Shown one piece after another: positions 16,015 through 24,262 of a stretch of 64,000 nt of DNA. Below the pieces are notes generated by a model that saw nothing but the letters and a program-made list of their open reading frames with translations, was not told the origin of the DNA and did not search any database. Within the stretch, counting starts at the first letter, position 1. Each line of letters starts with the position of its first letter. Source of the DNA: Mesorhizobium xinjiangense. Lineage in GTDB: Bacteria > Pseudomonadota > Alphaproteobacteria > Rhizobiales > Rhizobiaceae. A program made the translations under genes and the position numbers. Location of the stretch: positions 1 to 64,000 of the forward strand of contig NZ_WOAC01000012.1 of NCBI RefSeq assembly GCF_009749525.1, in the 5' to 3' direction.

Positions 16015-17343
16015 ATGGCGCGTGTGATGAAGCAGGACAAGCCGCAACGAGACGATGGCGCGCGCCTGACCGGCAGCGTCATGGGCTTTGCCGCCCACGA
16101 GGCGCGCGCGGGCGCGACCGGCGAGGTGCATGCGCGCCCGCATCCGCTGATTTCTGCGCCGCGCCGGCTGATCCAGCTTTCCTTCATGACGGAGGGCGGC
16201 TCGACAGTCGATCACGCCGTTCTGGCCGAGCTGTCCCGGCGCCTCGGCATGTCTCCGCCCGACCGCCAGGCGCGCCATCATGCGATGAACTGGGGCAGGG
16301 GAACGCTCTACTGGGAACGCCACACGGAATTTTCCACCTATCTGTGGGAGGGGCCGCTCACCGGCCGCGGTCAACCCGACAAAGCGGATTCGCCTTTCGG
16401 CGACGGCTTCAATCCGCCCGGCACGGCGATCTGCGGTGTCAGGCTCGACATCCGCAAATGGACGCCGCAGGCCGAACGGCTCGTTGCCGAATTCGATGCC
16501 GGCAGCCTGTGCTATTCGGCGGTGGAGGGCGGCAAGGCCGCCGCGATCACCGACTTCCGCCAGGACGGCGACGGCCTGACGCGCATGCTTCTGCTCGATG
16601 GCGGTCTGAGCCCGGCCCGTGTCGGGGCGCTGTCACAGCGCCTGATCGAGATCGAGACCTATCGCACGCTCGCCATGCTTGGCCTGCCGTTGGCGCAGTC
16701 GCTGTCGCCGCGCATCCGCCGCATCGAGGACCGGCTTGCCCTGCTGACGGGCGAAATGCGCCTTGCCGAACGCGACAGCCATGCGCTGCTCGACGAGTTG
16801 ACCGACCTGGCCGCCGAACTGGAAGCCGACGCGGCGGCAAGCCTCTACCGCTTTGGTGCCAGCCGGGCCTATCACGGCATTGTCGAGGAGCGGCTGGCCG
16901 CGCTCGGCGAGCAGGCCATGCCGGGCTACGATACATGGGGCGGGTTCTTGCAGCGGCGTGTGGCGCCCGCCATGCGCACCTGCCGCTCGGTGGAGGAGCG
17001 CCAGGCGAACCTGTCGCGCAAGCTGGCACGGGCGGCGACGCTGCTTCGAACCTGGGTCGACGTGGAGGTGGAAAAGCAGAACCGCGATCTGCTGGGTTCG
17101 ATGAACCGCCGCGCCAAGCTGCAATTGCGCCTGCAGCAGACGGTCGAGGGGCTCTCCGTAGCGGCCGTGTCCTATTATGTCGTCGGGCTCATAGGCTATG
17201 TCGCCAAGGGCTCGCCGGTGGTGGCGGCCGCGGTCAAGCCGGAGTTCGTCACGGCGCTGTCGGTGCCGTTCGTGCTGGCCGGCGTGTGGTGGCTGGTGCG
17301 GCGCATCCGGCGCTCGCATTCGGATGATGAGGCAGGGCATTGA
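16015..17343 (+). CDS. DUF3422 family membrane-anchored protein
   Basis: A 442-residue protein of the DUF3422 family. The N-terminal half carries EVHARPHPLISAPRRL and NWGRGTLYWERHTEFSTYLW. A long helical middle with likely coiled-coil character follows (about 215-370). Two hydrophobic segments near the C-terminus (about 375-430) look like membrane spans, ending in a basic cytoplasmic tail. The function of the family is not established. It is divergent from the gntR operon and convergent with the next LysR gene. An ATG four codons downstream is an alternative start. Confidence 0.85.
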   Translation: MARVMKQDKPQRDDGARLTGSVMGFAAHEARAGATGEVHARPHPLISAPRRLIQLSFMTEGGSTVDHAVLAELSRRLGMSPPDRQARHHAMNWGRGTLYWERHTEFSTYLWEGPLTGRGQPDKADSPFGDGFNPPGTAICGVRLDIRKWTPQAERLVAEFDAGSLCYSAVEGGKAAAITDFRQDGDGLTRMLLLDGGLSPARVGALSQRLIEIETYRTLAMLGLPLAQSLSPRIRRIEDRLALLTGEMRLAERDSHALLDELTDLAAELEADAAASLYRFGASRAYHGIVEERLAALGEQAMPGYDTWGGFLQRRVAPAMRTCRSVEERQANLSRKLARAATLLRTWVDVEVEKQNRDLLGSMNRRAKLQLRLQQTVEGLSVAAVSYYVVGLIGYVAKGSPVVAAAVKPEFVTALSVPFVLAGVWWLVRRIRRSHSDDEAGH

Positions 17344-17367
17344 TGACGACCGAGGATCGCCGGTCTC

Positions 17368-18267
17368 TTATCCGCCCTCCCAATAGGGAACCGGTGCGTA
17401 GAGATCGGCCAGATAATCGATGAACAGCCGCACCTTCGACGGCAGGAAGCGGCGCGAGGGATAGACGGCGTGGACGGCCAGCTTGCTCGAGGCTGCATAG
17501 TCCGGCAGGACGCGCTCCAGCTTTCCGGCGGCGAGTTCCGGCCCGACATCCCAGGTCGAGCGCAGGGCGATGCCCATGCCGGAAATCACCGCCTCGCGCA
17601 CGATCTCGCTGGAATTGGTCTGCAGCGGTCCCTCCGCCCGATGGACGATCGGGCCTTGCGGTCCCTCGAGCCGCCACGGCTCGTTGTTGTGGGCGGCGAG
17701 GCAGACATGGTTTCCCAGATCGTCGATCGTTTGCGGAATGCCGTGCGCCGCGAGATAGGAGGGGGCGGCGACGAGGAAGCGTTCGACCGGCGCCAGGCGC
17801 CGCGCGATCAGGCTGGAATCGGAAAGCTCGGCGATGCGGATGGCGAGGTCGAATCCCTCGCCGACAATGTCGACGAAATCGTCGCTCAGGACGATCTGGA
17901 TCGACAGTCCGGGGTTGTCGCGCATGAAGGCGCCCAGATGCGGCGCGATGTGCATGCGCCCGAAGGAGGTCGGCGCGGAGATCTTGAGCGTGCCGCGCGG
18001 CTGCTTGGAGCGCCGCATGACGAAGGCTTCCGCTTCCTCGACGCCGGCGAGGATGGCCAGCGCCCGCTCGTAGAGCCCCTGGCCGGCCTCCGTCAGCGCG
18101 ATCTGGCGCGTGGTGCGCTGCAAGAGCCGGGTGCCCAGCCGGGTCTCCAGCTTGCTCAGCCGCTTGGAGATGACGGCCGGCGACAGGCCAAGCTCGCGGC
18201 CCGCCGCAGACAGACTGCCGGCGGAAACGACGCGGGCAAAGATCTCCAGTTCGCCGATGCTCAACAT
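17368..18267 (-). CDS. LysR family transcriptional regulator
   Basis: A 299-residue LysR-type regulator of the CrgA/AaeR-like group. The helix-turn-helix lies at about residues 5-62 (IFARVVSAGSLSAAGRELGL, then LQRTTRQIALTEAG). The rest is the effector-binding domain (FVDIVGEGFDLAIRI). The frame is open far upstream on the antisense of glcD, so the start was set by family alignment at 18267, with 18285 as an alternative. It is divergent from glcD with a 144-bp gap, so control of glcDEF is plausible. Confidence 0.9.
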   Translation of the reverse strand: MLSIGELEIFARVVSAGSLSAAGRELGLSPAVISKRLSKLETRLGTRLLQRTTRQIALTEAGQGLYERALAILAGVEEAEAFVMRRSKQPRGTLKISAPTSFGRMHIAPHLGAFMRDNPGLSIQIVLSDDFVDIVGEGFDLAIRIAELSDSSLIARRLAPVERFLVAAPSYLAAHGIPQTIDDLGNHVCLAAHNNEPWRLEGPQGPIVHRAEGPLQTNSSEIVREAVISGMGIALRSTWDVGPELAAGKLERVLPDYAASSKLAVHAVYPSRRFLPSKVRLFIDYLADLYAPVPYWEGG

Positions 18268-18371
18268 GACAGGGGCTTTATGCATGTATTGACGTGTTTC
18301 GAAAGCTGAGGCTGTCGATTTTTCAACGACGCGCGGGCCGGGATGCGATCGCGGTTTGCCTTGCTGCGAAT

Positions 18372-18396
18372 TACTGGTAAACAGAATTGACCAGTT
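18372..18396. promoter_or_regulatory. Predicted GntR operator upstream of glcD
   Basis: Half-sites ACTGGT (18373-18378) and ACCAGT (18390-18395) separated by 11 nt. The core matches the palindrome upstream of the gntR-lutA-lldD operon with identical spacing. It ends 15 nt before the TTG start of glcD, overlapping where the promoter or transcript start should be, which suggests repression. Confidence 0.65.
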
Positions 18397-18411
18397 GGTG
18401 GAGGAATTCGG

Positions 18412-19908
18412 TTGAGCGGCCCAGCCATGCCAGAACCCGACAGGGCTACGCTTTCGCGGCGCGAGGAAATCGTGGCCGACATGCGCATCATCGTGCCCGG
18501 CGAGGGCGTGGTCGATACGCTCAACGAGATGCGCGCCTTCGAGTCCGACGGCCTGTCGGCCTATCGGCAAGTGCCGCTGGTCGTCGTTCTGCCGGAGACG
18601 ACGGCGCAGGTCGCGCGCATCCTCAAATATTGCGCCGAGCGCAACATCCGTGTCGTGCCGCGCGGTTCGGGCACCTCGCTGTCGGGCGGCGCACTGCCGC
18701 TTCAGGACGCGGTGCTTCTGGTCATGAGCCGCTTCAACCGCATTCTCGACATCGACTATGCCAACCGCAGCGTGACCGCGCAGCCGGGCGTGACCAATCT
18801 CGGCATCACCCAGGCCGTCGAACAGGACGGTTTTTACTACGCGCCCGACCCGTCCTCGCAGATCGCCTGCTCGATCGGCGGCAATGTGGCGGAGAATTCC
18901 GGCGGCGTGCACTGCCTCAAATACGGCCTGACGACGAACAACGTGCTGGGGCTCGAAATGGTGCTGATGAGCGGCGAGGTCGTGTATCTCGGCGGCAAGC
19001 ACCTGGATGCCGAAGGCTATGACCTTCTGGCCATCATGACCGGCTCGGAAGGGCTTTTGGGCGTCGTCACCGAGGTGACGGTGCGCATCCTGAAGAAGCC
19101 GGAGGCCGCGCGGGCGCTGCTGATCGGATTTCCGACGAGCGAAGAGGCGGGCCAGTGCGTCGCCGACATCATCGGCGCCGGCATCGTGCCGGGCGGCATG
19201 GAGATGATGGACAGGCCGGCGATCCACGCGGCGGAGGATTTCGTCCATGCCGGCTATCCGCTCGACGTCGAGGCGCTGCTGATCGTCGAACTCGACGGGC
19301 CGGTGGCCGAGATCGACCATCTCATCGAACGGGTGGAGGCGATCGCCCAAGAAAACGGCTCGACGACCTGCCGGATTTCCGCTTCGGAGGAAGAGCGCCT
19401 GTCGTTCTGGGCCGGCCGCAAGGCGGCTTTCCCGGCGGTCGGCCGCATCTCGCCCGATTACTACTGCATGGACGGCACCATCCCGCGCAAGGAGTTGCCG
19501 AAAGTGCTCGCCGGAATGCGTGCGCTGTCGGAGAAGTACGGGCTCGGCGTCGCCAATGTCTTTCACGCCGGCGACGGCAATCTGCACCCGCTGATCCTCT
19601 ATGACGCCAACAATCCCGGCGAGCTCGACAAGGCGGAAGCGTTCGGCGCCGACATTCTGCGGCTGTGCGTGGCGGTGGGCGGCGTACTGACCGGCGAGCA
19701 CGGCGTGGGCGTGGAAAAGCGCGACCTGATGCCGGAAATGTTCAGCCAAGCCGATCTCGACCAGCAGATGCGCGTCAAATGCGCCTTCGATCCCGGCCAT
19801 CTGCTCAATCCGGGCAAGGTCTTCCCGCAACTGCGCCGCTGTGCCGAGCTCGGCCGCATGCACATCCATCGCGGCGAAATGCCGTTTCCGGACATTCCGC
19901 GGTTCTGA
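18412..19908 (+). CDS. glcD: Glycolate oxidase FAD subunit GlcD
   Basis: A 498-residue FAD-linked oxidase subunit of the glycolate oxidase complex, converting glycolate to glyoxylate at the membrane. The FAD domain shows VVPRGSGTSLSGGALP and the C-terminal domain ends in the typical TGEHGVGVEKRDLM and FDPGHLLNPGKVFP. VFHAGDGNLHPL carries the substrate-site histidines. Length fits the family. It is read from TTG at 18412 because GAGGAA lies 7 nt upstream; an ATG at 18427 is the alternative. It heads an operon in which glcE and glcF follow only after toxin-antitoxin genes. Confidence 0.93.
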   Translation: MSGPAMPEPDRATLSRREEIVADMRIIVPGEGVVDTLNEMRAFESDGLSAYRQVPLVVVLPETTAQVARILKYCAERNIRVVPRGSGTSLSGGALPLQDAVLLVMSRFNRILDIDYANRSVTAQPGVTNLGITQAVEQDGFYYAPDPSSQIACSIGGNVAENSGGVHCLKYGLTTNNVLGLEMVLMSGEVVYLGGKHLDAEGYDLLAIMTGSEGLLGVVTEVTVRILKKPEAARALLIGFPTSEEAGQCVADIIGAGIVPGGMEMMDRPAIHAAEDFVHAGYPLDVEALLIVELDGPVAEIDHLIERVEAIAQENGSTTCRISASEEERLSFWAGRKAAFPAVGRISPDYYCMDGTIPRKELPKVLAGMRALSEKYGLGVANVFHAGDGNLHPLILYDANNPGELDKAEAFGADILRLCVAVGGVLTGEHGVGVEKRDLMPEMFSQADLDQQMRVKCAFDPGHLLNPGKVFPQLRRCAELGRMHIHRGEMPFPDIPRF

Positions 19909-19919
19909 CATGCATCTTG

Positions 19920-19945
19920 AAAGTAAGGCAATATTGCCTTACTTT
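19920..19945. promoter_or_regulatory. 26-bp perfect palindrome upstream of the AbrB/VapC pair
   Basis: AAAGTAAGGCAAT (19920-19932) and its exact reverse complement to 19945, with no spacer, 30 bp before the antitoxin ATG and 11 bp after the glcD stop. It most likely is the autoregulatory operator of the toxin-antitoxin pair. A hairpin of it followed by T residues could also weaken transcription out of glcD. Confidence 0.65.
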
Positions 19946-19974
19946 TGATCCTTCGGATATGTGGGAGATCGACG

Positions 19975-20226
19975 ATGACCACTCTTACCGTGACGGCCAA
20001 GGGTCAGGTGACCCTCAAGAAGGAACTGCTGGCGCATCTCGGCGTCGAGCCGGGACAGAAGATCGAGGTCAATCCTTTGCCCGACGGTCAGTTGGCGATG
20101 AGGGCCGCACGGCGAAAGGGCGGCTGGGAGAAAGCCTTCGGTATTCTGGCCGGCAAGACCGACAAGGTTGCGACTATCGAGGAGATGAATGAGGCGATCG
20201 CCAAGGGTTGGGCCGGCCTGAAATGA
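19975..20226 (+). CDS. AbrB/MazE-type antitoxin
   Basis: An 83-residue antitoxin with an N-terminal swapped-hairpin AbrB/SpoVT DNA-binding domain (LTVTAKGQVTLKKELLAHLG) and a C-terminal helical part (about 50-83) that should wrap the toxin. The ATG at 19975 follows GGGAGA. The stop overlaps the VapC start as ATGA. Antitoxins of this kind neutralise VapC RNases and repress their own promoter, here probably through the 26-bp palindrome upstream. It lies inside the glcD-glcE gap. Confidence 0.88.
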   Translation: MTTLTVTAKGQVTLKKELLAHLGVEPGQKIEVNPLPDGQLAMRAARRKGGWEKAFGILAGKTDKVATIEEMNEAIAKGWAGLK

Positions 20227-20627
20227 GGCTGACCGCGGACACCAACCTGCTGGTCCGGCTTGTAGTCGAGGACGACGAGGCTCAGGCGAAAGCCGCCTTC
20301 AGGCTGCTTTCCACGGCGGGACGTGTTGCAATTTCATTGCCATGCCTTTGCGAACTCGTTTGGGTTCTCGGCAGTGTGTACAACTACAGGGCAGACGATA
20401 TTGCCGACGCGGTGCGTTCGGTGGTCGAACCCGGAAATGTCGTGGCCGACGTCGTGTCGGTCGAGTTCGGGCTGGCGGTATTGGCCGCTGGCGGCGACTT
20501 TGCCGACGGTGTCATCGCCAGCGCGGGGGCGGCGATGGGCGGCGAAACATTCGTTTCGTTCGACCGCAAGGCCGTAGCGGTCGTCGACAAGATGGGGTTC
20601 AGCGCCCGACTTGCGGATACGTCTTGA
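20223..20627 (+). CDS. vapC: VapC-type PIN-domain toxin
   Basis: A 134-residue PIN-domain RNase. The acidic active site is complete: Asp6 (TADTN), Glu44 (LCELVW), Asp92/Asp95 (GGDFADGVIA) and Asp114 (SFDRKA), so it should be catalytically competent. VapC toxins cleave tRNA or rRNA when freed from their antitoxin. It is coupled to the antitoxin by ATGA and to glcE by TGATG, so toxin and a metabolic enzyme subunit are translationally linked. The start at 20223 is preferred over an ATG five codons upstream because of the overlap geometry. Confidence 0.9.
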   Translation: MRLTADTNLLVRLVVEDDEAQAKAAFRLLSTAGRVAISLPCLCELVWVLGSVYNYRADDIADAVRSVVEPGNVVADVVSVEFGLAVLAAGGDFADGVIASAGAAMGGETFVSFDRKAVAVVDKMGFSARLADTS

Positions 20628-21874
20628 TGACCACCTTCACTCCAACAACTGCCGACGAGGTCCTGGAAACGGTCCGGTGGGCGGCCGCCGAGGAGGCGCC
20701 GCTGGAAATTCTCGGTCATGGCTCCAAGCGCGCCATCGGGCGGCCTGTGCAGGCCGGGCATACGCTCGACCTGTCGGGCCTTTCGGGCGTGACGCTCTAC
20801 GAGCCGGAGGAACTGGTGCTGTCGGCGAAGGCCGGGACGCCGCTCGCCGAGATCGCGGCGCTGCTTGCCGAGAACAATCAGGAACTCGCCTTCGAGCCGA
20901 TGGATTACGGGCCATTGCTTGGTGGACGGCCCGGGCGCGGCACGATCGGCGGCCTCCTGGCGGCCAATCTGTCGGGACCGCGGCGGCTGAAGGCGGGTGC
21001 TGCGCGCGACCATGTCCTGGGCATCCACGCGGTGAGCGGGCGCGGCGAGGCGTTCAAATCGGGCGGCCGGGTTGTCAAGAACGTGACCGGCTACGACCTC
21101 TCGAAGGGCTTGGCCGGCTCCTGGGGCACGCTGGCGGTGGCCACCGACGTGACGTTCAAGGTTCTGCCGAGGGCCGAGACCGAGGAAACGCTGATCCTGC
21201 GCGGTTTGACCGAAGACGGCGCGGCTGCCGCCATGGCGCGCGCAATGGGGTCGAGCGCAGAGGTCTCGGCGGCCGCGCATCTGCCCGAAAGCGTTACGGG
21301 ACGCGTCGCGCACGGCACGCTGGCCGGTCCCGCCTCGACGCTTCTCAGGGTCGAGGGCTTCGGTCCCTCCGTCGCCTATCGCATCAAGATGCTGAAGGAA
21401 TTGATGGCGCCGCTGGCGGACATGGAGACCGCGCATGAAGAACGCTCGCGCGAGGTCTGGCGGCAGATCCGTGACGTGGAGCCGTTCGCCGACGGGACCG
21501 AGCGGCCGGTCTGGCGTATTTCCATGCCGCCCTCGGAAGGCCATCTGATGGTCATGGCGCTCAGGATGGAGGCGGCGGTCGACGCCCTTTACGACTGGCA
21601 GGGCGGGCTGATCTGGCTGCGCATGGAGGCCGATCCGGAAGCCGAGCTTTTGCGCGCGCTGATCCGCCGCCACGGCGGGGGGCATGCCACGCTGGTGCGT
21701 GCGCCGCTGGCTGCGCGCGCGGCGCTGCCGGTCTTCGAGCCGCAGCCGCCGGCGCTGGCTGCCCTTGCCGAACGGCTCAGGGCCGAGTTCGACCCCAAGG
21801 CCATACTCAATCCCGGCCGTATGACGCCCGCCGCGCAATCTGTTAGCCTTGCAAGCTTGAGGAGGACCCGATGA
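20627..21874 (+). CDS. glcE: Glycolate oxidase subunit GlcE
   Basis: A 415-residue second FAD-binding subunit of glycolate oxidase. The flavin domain shows ILGHGSKRAIGRP, GTIGGLLAANLSGPRRL and GGRVVKNVTGYDLSKGLAGS. The C-terminus ends FDPKAILNPGRM as expected. The ATG overlaps the vapC stop by one base (TGATG), so its translation likely depends on ribosomes leaving vapC. Its own stop overlaps the next gene as ATGA. In other bacteria glcE normally follows glcD directly. Confidence 0.92.
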   Translation: MTTFTPTTADEVLETVRWAAAEEAPLEILGHGSKRAIGRPVQAGHTLDLSGLSGVTLYEPEELVLSAKAGTPLAEIAALLAENNQELAFEPMDYGPLLGGRPGRGTIGGLLAANLSGPRRLKAGAARDHVLGIHAVSGRGEAFKSGGRVVKNVTGYDLSKGLAGSWGTLAVATDVTFKVLPRAETEETLILRGLTEDGAAAAMARAMGSSAEVSAAAHLPESVTGRVAHGTLAGPASTLLRVEGFGPSVAYRIKMLKELMAPLADMETAHEERSREVWRQIRDVEPFADGTERPVWRISMPPSEGHLMVMALRMEAAVDALYDWQGGLIWLRMEADPEAELLRALIRRHGGGHATLVRAPLAARAALPVFEPQPPALAALAERLRAEFDPKAILNPGRMTPAAQSVSLASLRRTR

Positions 21875-22251
21875 GCGATCCGAACACGCCGTCCGACCGG
21901 CAACGCCAGACCGACCGCTGGCTGGAACCGGGCAAGGTGAACGTCCAGGTCATCTACGTCCTCTACCTCGTCGGCTTCGTCATCGGCATTTCGGCCCTCG
22001 TCGGCATCGTCCTGGCCTATATGAATCGCGGCAAGACCGGCGGCTGGGTGGAAACCCACTACACCTGGGCGATCCGCACCTTCTGGATCGGCCTGCTCTA
22101 TGCGTTCATCTGTGCGCTGCTCGCCTTCGTCGCCATCGGGTTCCTGCTGATGATCGCCGTGGTCGTGTGGGTGGTGGTGCGCGTCGTCCTCGGCCTGCAG
22201 AAAGCCGCACGCGAGGAGCCGATCGACAATCCGCAAAGCTGGATGGTTTGA
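21871..22251 (+). CDS. DUF4870-like small integral membrane protein
   Basis: A 126-residue membrane protein with about three hydrophobic segments (residues 24-50, 69-85 and 88-110) and short hydrophilic ends. The central THYTWAIRTFW and the overall layout match DUF4870 family proteins, whose role is unknown. Start and glcE stop overlap as ATGA. It could be a passenger of the operon, or help anchor the oxidase, but nothing in the sequence proves this. Confidence 0.75.
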   Translation: MSDPNTPSDRQRQTDRWLEPGKVNVQVIYVLYLVGFVIGISALVGIVLAYMNRGKTGGWVETHYTWAIRTFWIGLLYAFICALLAFVAIGFLLMIAVVVWVVVRVVLGLQKAAREEPIDNPQSWMV

Positions 22252-22329
22252 TGGGAATGCCGGGTCCGGCAGCCGTTCGAGTCGAGCCGGTTGGTGTCGT
22301 GTTATGATGTTATCAGTTGGAGGAATGAG

Positions 22330-22557
22330 ATGCGTATCTCGGACATTCTAAGTTCTGACCCGGACATCGTCTCGGGAGCCGTCGTGTTCAAGGGCACCCG
22401 CGTGCCGGTCGATGCGCTTTTCGAGAATCTGGCAGCGGGTGTATCGCTAGAGGAATTCCTCGATGACTTCCCGACGGTTGAACGGTCGCAAGCCGAAGCC
22501 GCGCTTCGAATGGCCGTCGACGATCTGAAGCGTGACTTCGGAAAGAAAGCGGCTTGA
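22330..22557 (+). CDS. DUF433 family antitoxin
   Basis: A 75-residue DUF433 protein (SDPDIVSGAVVFKGTRVPV, then LFENLAAGVSLEEFLDDFP), a family found as the antitoxin partner of PIN-like DUF5615 toxins. GGAGGAATGAG precedes the ATG at 22330; the frame opens 13 codons earlier without such a site. The 78-bp gap before it is locally AT-richer (contains TATGATGTTATC), suggesting an internal promoter. The stop overlaps the toxin TTG start. Confidence 0.85.
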   Translation: MRISDILSSDPDIVSGAVVFKGTRVPVDALFENLAAGVSLEEFLDDFPTVERSQAEAALRMAVDDLKRDFGKKAA

Positions 22558-22898
22558 GAACGGTCGTCGATGAAAATGTGCCGCGCCGACTTGTCGGTGC
22601 GCTGAGAGATTTGAACTGCGATGTCGCCGCATTTCCGCGAACATGGAAGGGGCTCAAAAACGGCAAGCTTCTCGCGGAACTCGGTTCAAACGGCTTTCAA
22701 TGCCTCATTACCTGCGACAAGAGCCTGGCCTTTCAACAGACGCTGGATCGTTGGGGCCTTGCGGTCATCGTTCTGCCGGCTCAACGCTTCCACCTGTTGC
22801 TGCCCATCGCACATGGTATCGCCCGGGCAATTCGTGAAATCGAGATCGGGCAAGTGGCCAGCATAGAAACAGATGGCGGGTTTGATCTTCGTTCCTAA
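22554..22898 (+). CDS. DUF5615 PIN-like toxin
   Basis: A 114-residue PIN-like protein of the DUF5615 family, probable RNase toxin. Acidic residues are at Asp6-Glu7 (VVDENVPRRL) and Asp55 (LITCDKSL), the spacing expected for this fold. It starts at TTG overlapping the DUF433 stop (TTGA), so the pair is translationally coupled. It ends only 17 bp before glcF, which has no strong ribosome site of its own. Activity has not been shown for most members of the family. Confidence 0.8.
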   Translation: MRTVVDENVPRRLVGALRDLNCDVAAFPRTWKGLKNGKLLAELGSNGFQCLITCDKSLAFQQTLDRWGLAVIVLPAQRFHLLLPIAHGIARAIREIEIGQVASIETDGGFDLRS

Positions 22899-22915
22899 GT
22901 CGAGCACCATAATCC

Positions 22916-24241
22916 ATGCAAACAACCTTCACCGCCGAACAGCTTGCCGATCCGCATGTCGCCGAATCCGAGCAGATCCTGCGCAAATGCGTCCATTGCG
23001 GCTTCTGCACGGCGACCTGCCCGACCTATGTAACGCTTGGCAACGAGCTCGACAGTCCGCGCGGGCGCATCTACCTGATCAAGGACATGCTGGAAAACGG
23101 GCGGCCGGCCGACAAGGAGATCGTCACCCATATCGACCGCTGCCTGTCGTGCCTCGCCTGCATGACCACCTGTCCCTCGGGCGTCAACTACATGCATCTG
23201 GTCGATCATGCGCGCGCCCATATCGAAAAGACCTATCGCCGGCCGCTCGCCGACCGGGCGATCCGTGCGCTGCTGGCCGCCGTGCTGCCCCATCCGGCGC
23301 GCTTTCGCGCCGCCTTGCGGCTTGCCGGGCTCGCTCGTCCGCTGACCGGGCTCATCGAGCGCGTGCCCGGCCTGAATCCGCTTTCGGCCATGCTCAAGCT
23401 TGCCCCGGCCTCCATTCCGCCGGCGCCGGCCGTGGCGGGCGAACATGCCGCGCAAGGCGAACGAAGGGGACGCGTGGCGTTGCTTTCGGGCTGTGCGCAG
23501 TCGGTGCTCGATCCGGGCATCAATGCCGCGGCGATCCGGCTTTTGACCCGGTTGGGGGTGGAGGTCGTCCAGCCTTCCGGCGAGGGCTGCTGCGGTGCGC
23601 TCGTGCACCATATGGGCAAGGAGGAGGCCGCGCTGGAACGCGCCCGGCGCAATGTCGATGCATGGACGGCGGAAATCGAGAAGGGCGGGCTCGACGCGAT
23701 CATAATCACGGCGTCGGGCTGCGGCACGACGATCAAGGATTACGGTTTCATGCTGCGCCTCGACCCCGACTATGCGGAAAAGGCGGCGCGCGTTTCGGCC
23801 CTGGCGAAGGACGTGACGGAATATCTGGCAGGGTTCAACCTGCCCGCGCCGGTCGTGGAGCCCGGACTGACGCTCGCCTATCATTCGGCCTGTTCGATGC
23901 AGCACGGCCAGAAGATCACCCGCCAGCCGAAGGAGCTTCTGCACAAGGCCGGCTTTGTCGTGCGCGAGCCGCGCGAGGGGCATCTGTGCTGCGGCTCGGC
24001 CGGCACATACAACATCCTGCAGCCCCAGATTGCCCGGCGGCTGCGCAACCGCAAGGTCAAGAATATCGAGGCAACGGGCGCCAAGCTCGTCGCCACCGGC
24101 AATATCGGCTGCATGACGCAGATCGCGTCCGGCTCGGCCCTGCCGGTCGTGCACACGGTCGAACTGCTCGACTGGGCCTATGGCGGGCCACGGCCGCAAC
24201 GCCTCGCCGCACTGCCGCCGGTGCTGGAAGCGGCCGAGTAG
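22916..24241 (+). CDS. glcF: Glycolate oxidase iron-sulfur subunit GlcF
   Basis: A 441-residue electron-transfer subunit of glycolate oxidase. Two [4Fe-4S] motifs are clear: Cys25, Cys28, Cys31, Cys35 (CVHCGFCTATCP) and Cys76, Cys79, Cys82, Cys86 (CLSCLACMTTCP). Two C-terminal CCG domains follow (EGCCGALVHHMGKEE and HLCCGSAGTYNILQP). Length is normal. It is the last plus-strand gene of the operon. It lacks a strong ribosome site, so translation may depend on the toxin gene just upstream. It faces the TumA/TumE pair 21 bp away. Confidence 0.93.
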   Translation: MQTTFTAEQLADPHVAESEQILRKCVHCGFCTATCPTYVTLGNELDSPRGRIYLIKDMLENGRPADKEIVTHIDRCLSCLACMTTCPSGVNYMHLVDHARAHIEKTYRRPLADRAIRALLAAVLPHPARFRAALRLAGLARPLTGLIERVPGLNPLSAMLKLAPASIPPAPAVAGEHAAQGERRGRVALLSGCAQSVLDPGINAAAIRLLTRLGVEVVQPSGEGCCGALVHHMGKEEAALERARRNVDAWTAEIEKGGLDAIIITASGCGTTIKDYGFMLRLDPDYAEKAARVSALAKDVTEYLAGFNLPAPVVEPGLTLAYHSACSMQHGQKITRQPKELLHKAGFVVREPREGHLCCGSAGTYNILQPQIARRLRNRKVKNIEATGAKLVATGNIGCMTQIASGSALPVVHTVELLDWAYGGPRPQRLAALPPVLEAAE

Positions 24242-24262
24242 GGCGCGTGGGCGCGCTCTCTT

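Noticed and set aside
18268-19911. Long minus-strand frame covering glcD and continuous with the LysR gene, 847 codons
   Set aside because: It is the antisense shadow of glcD in a high-GC region; the LysR domain starts only at 18267 and nothing upstream resembles a protein family.
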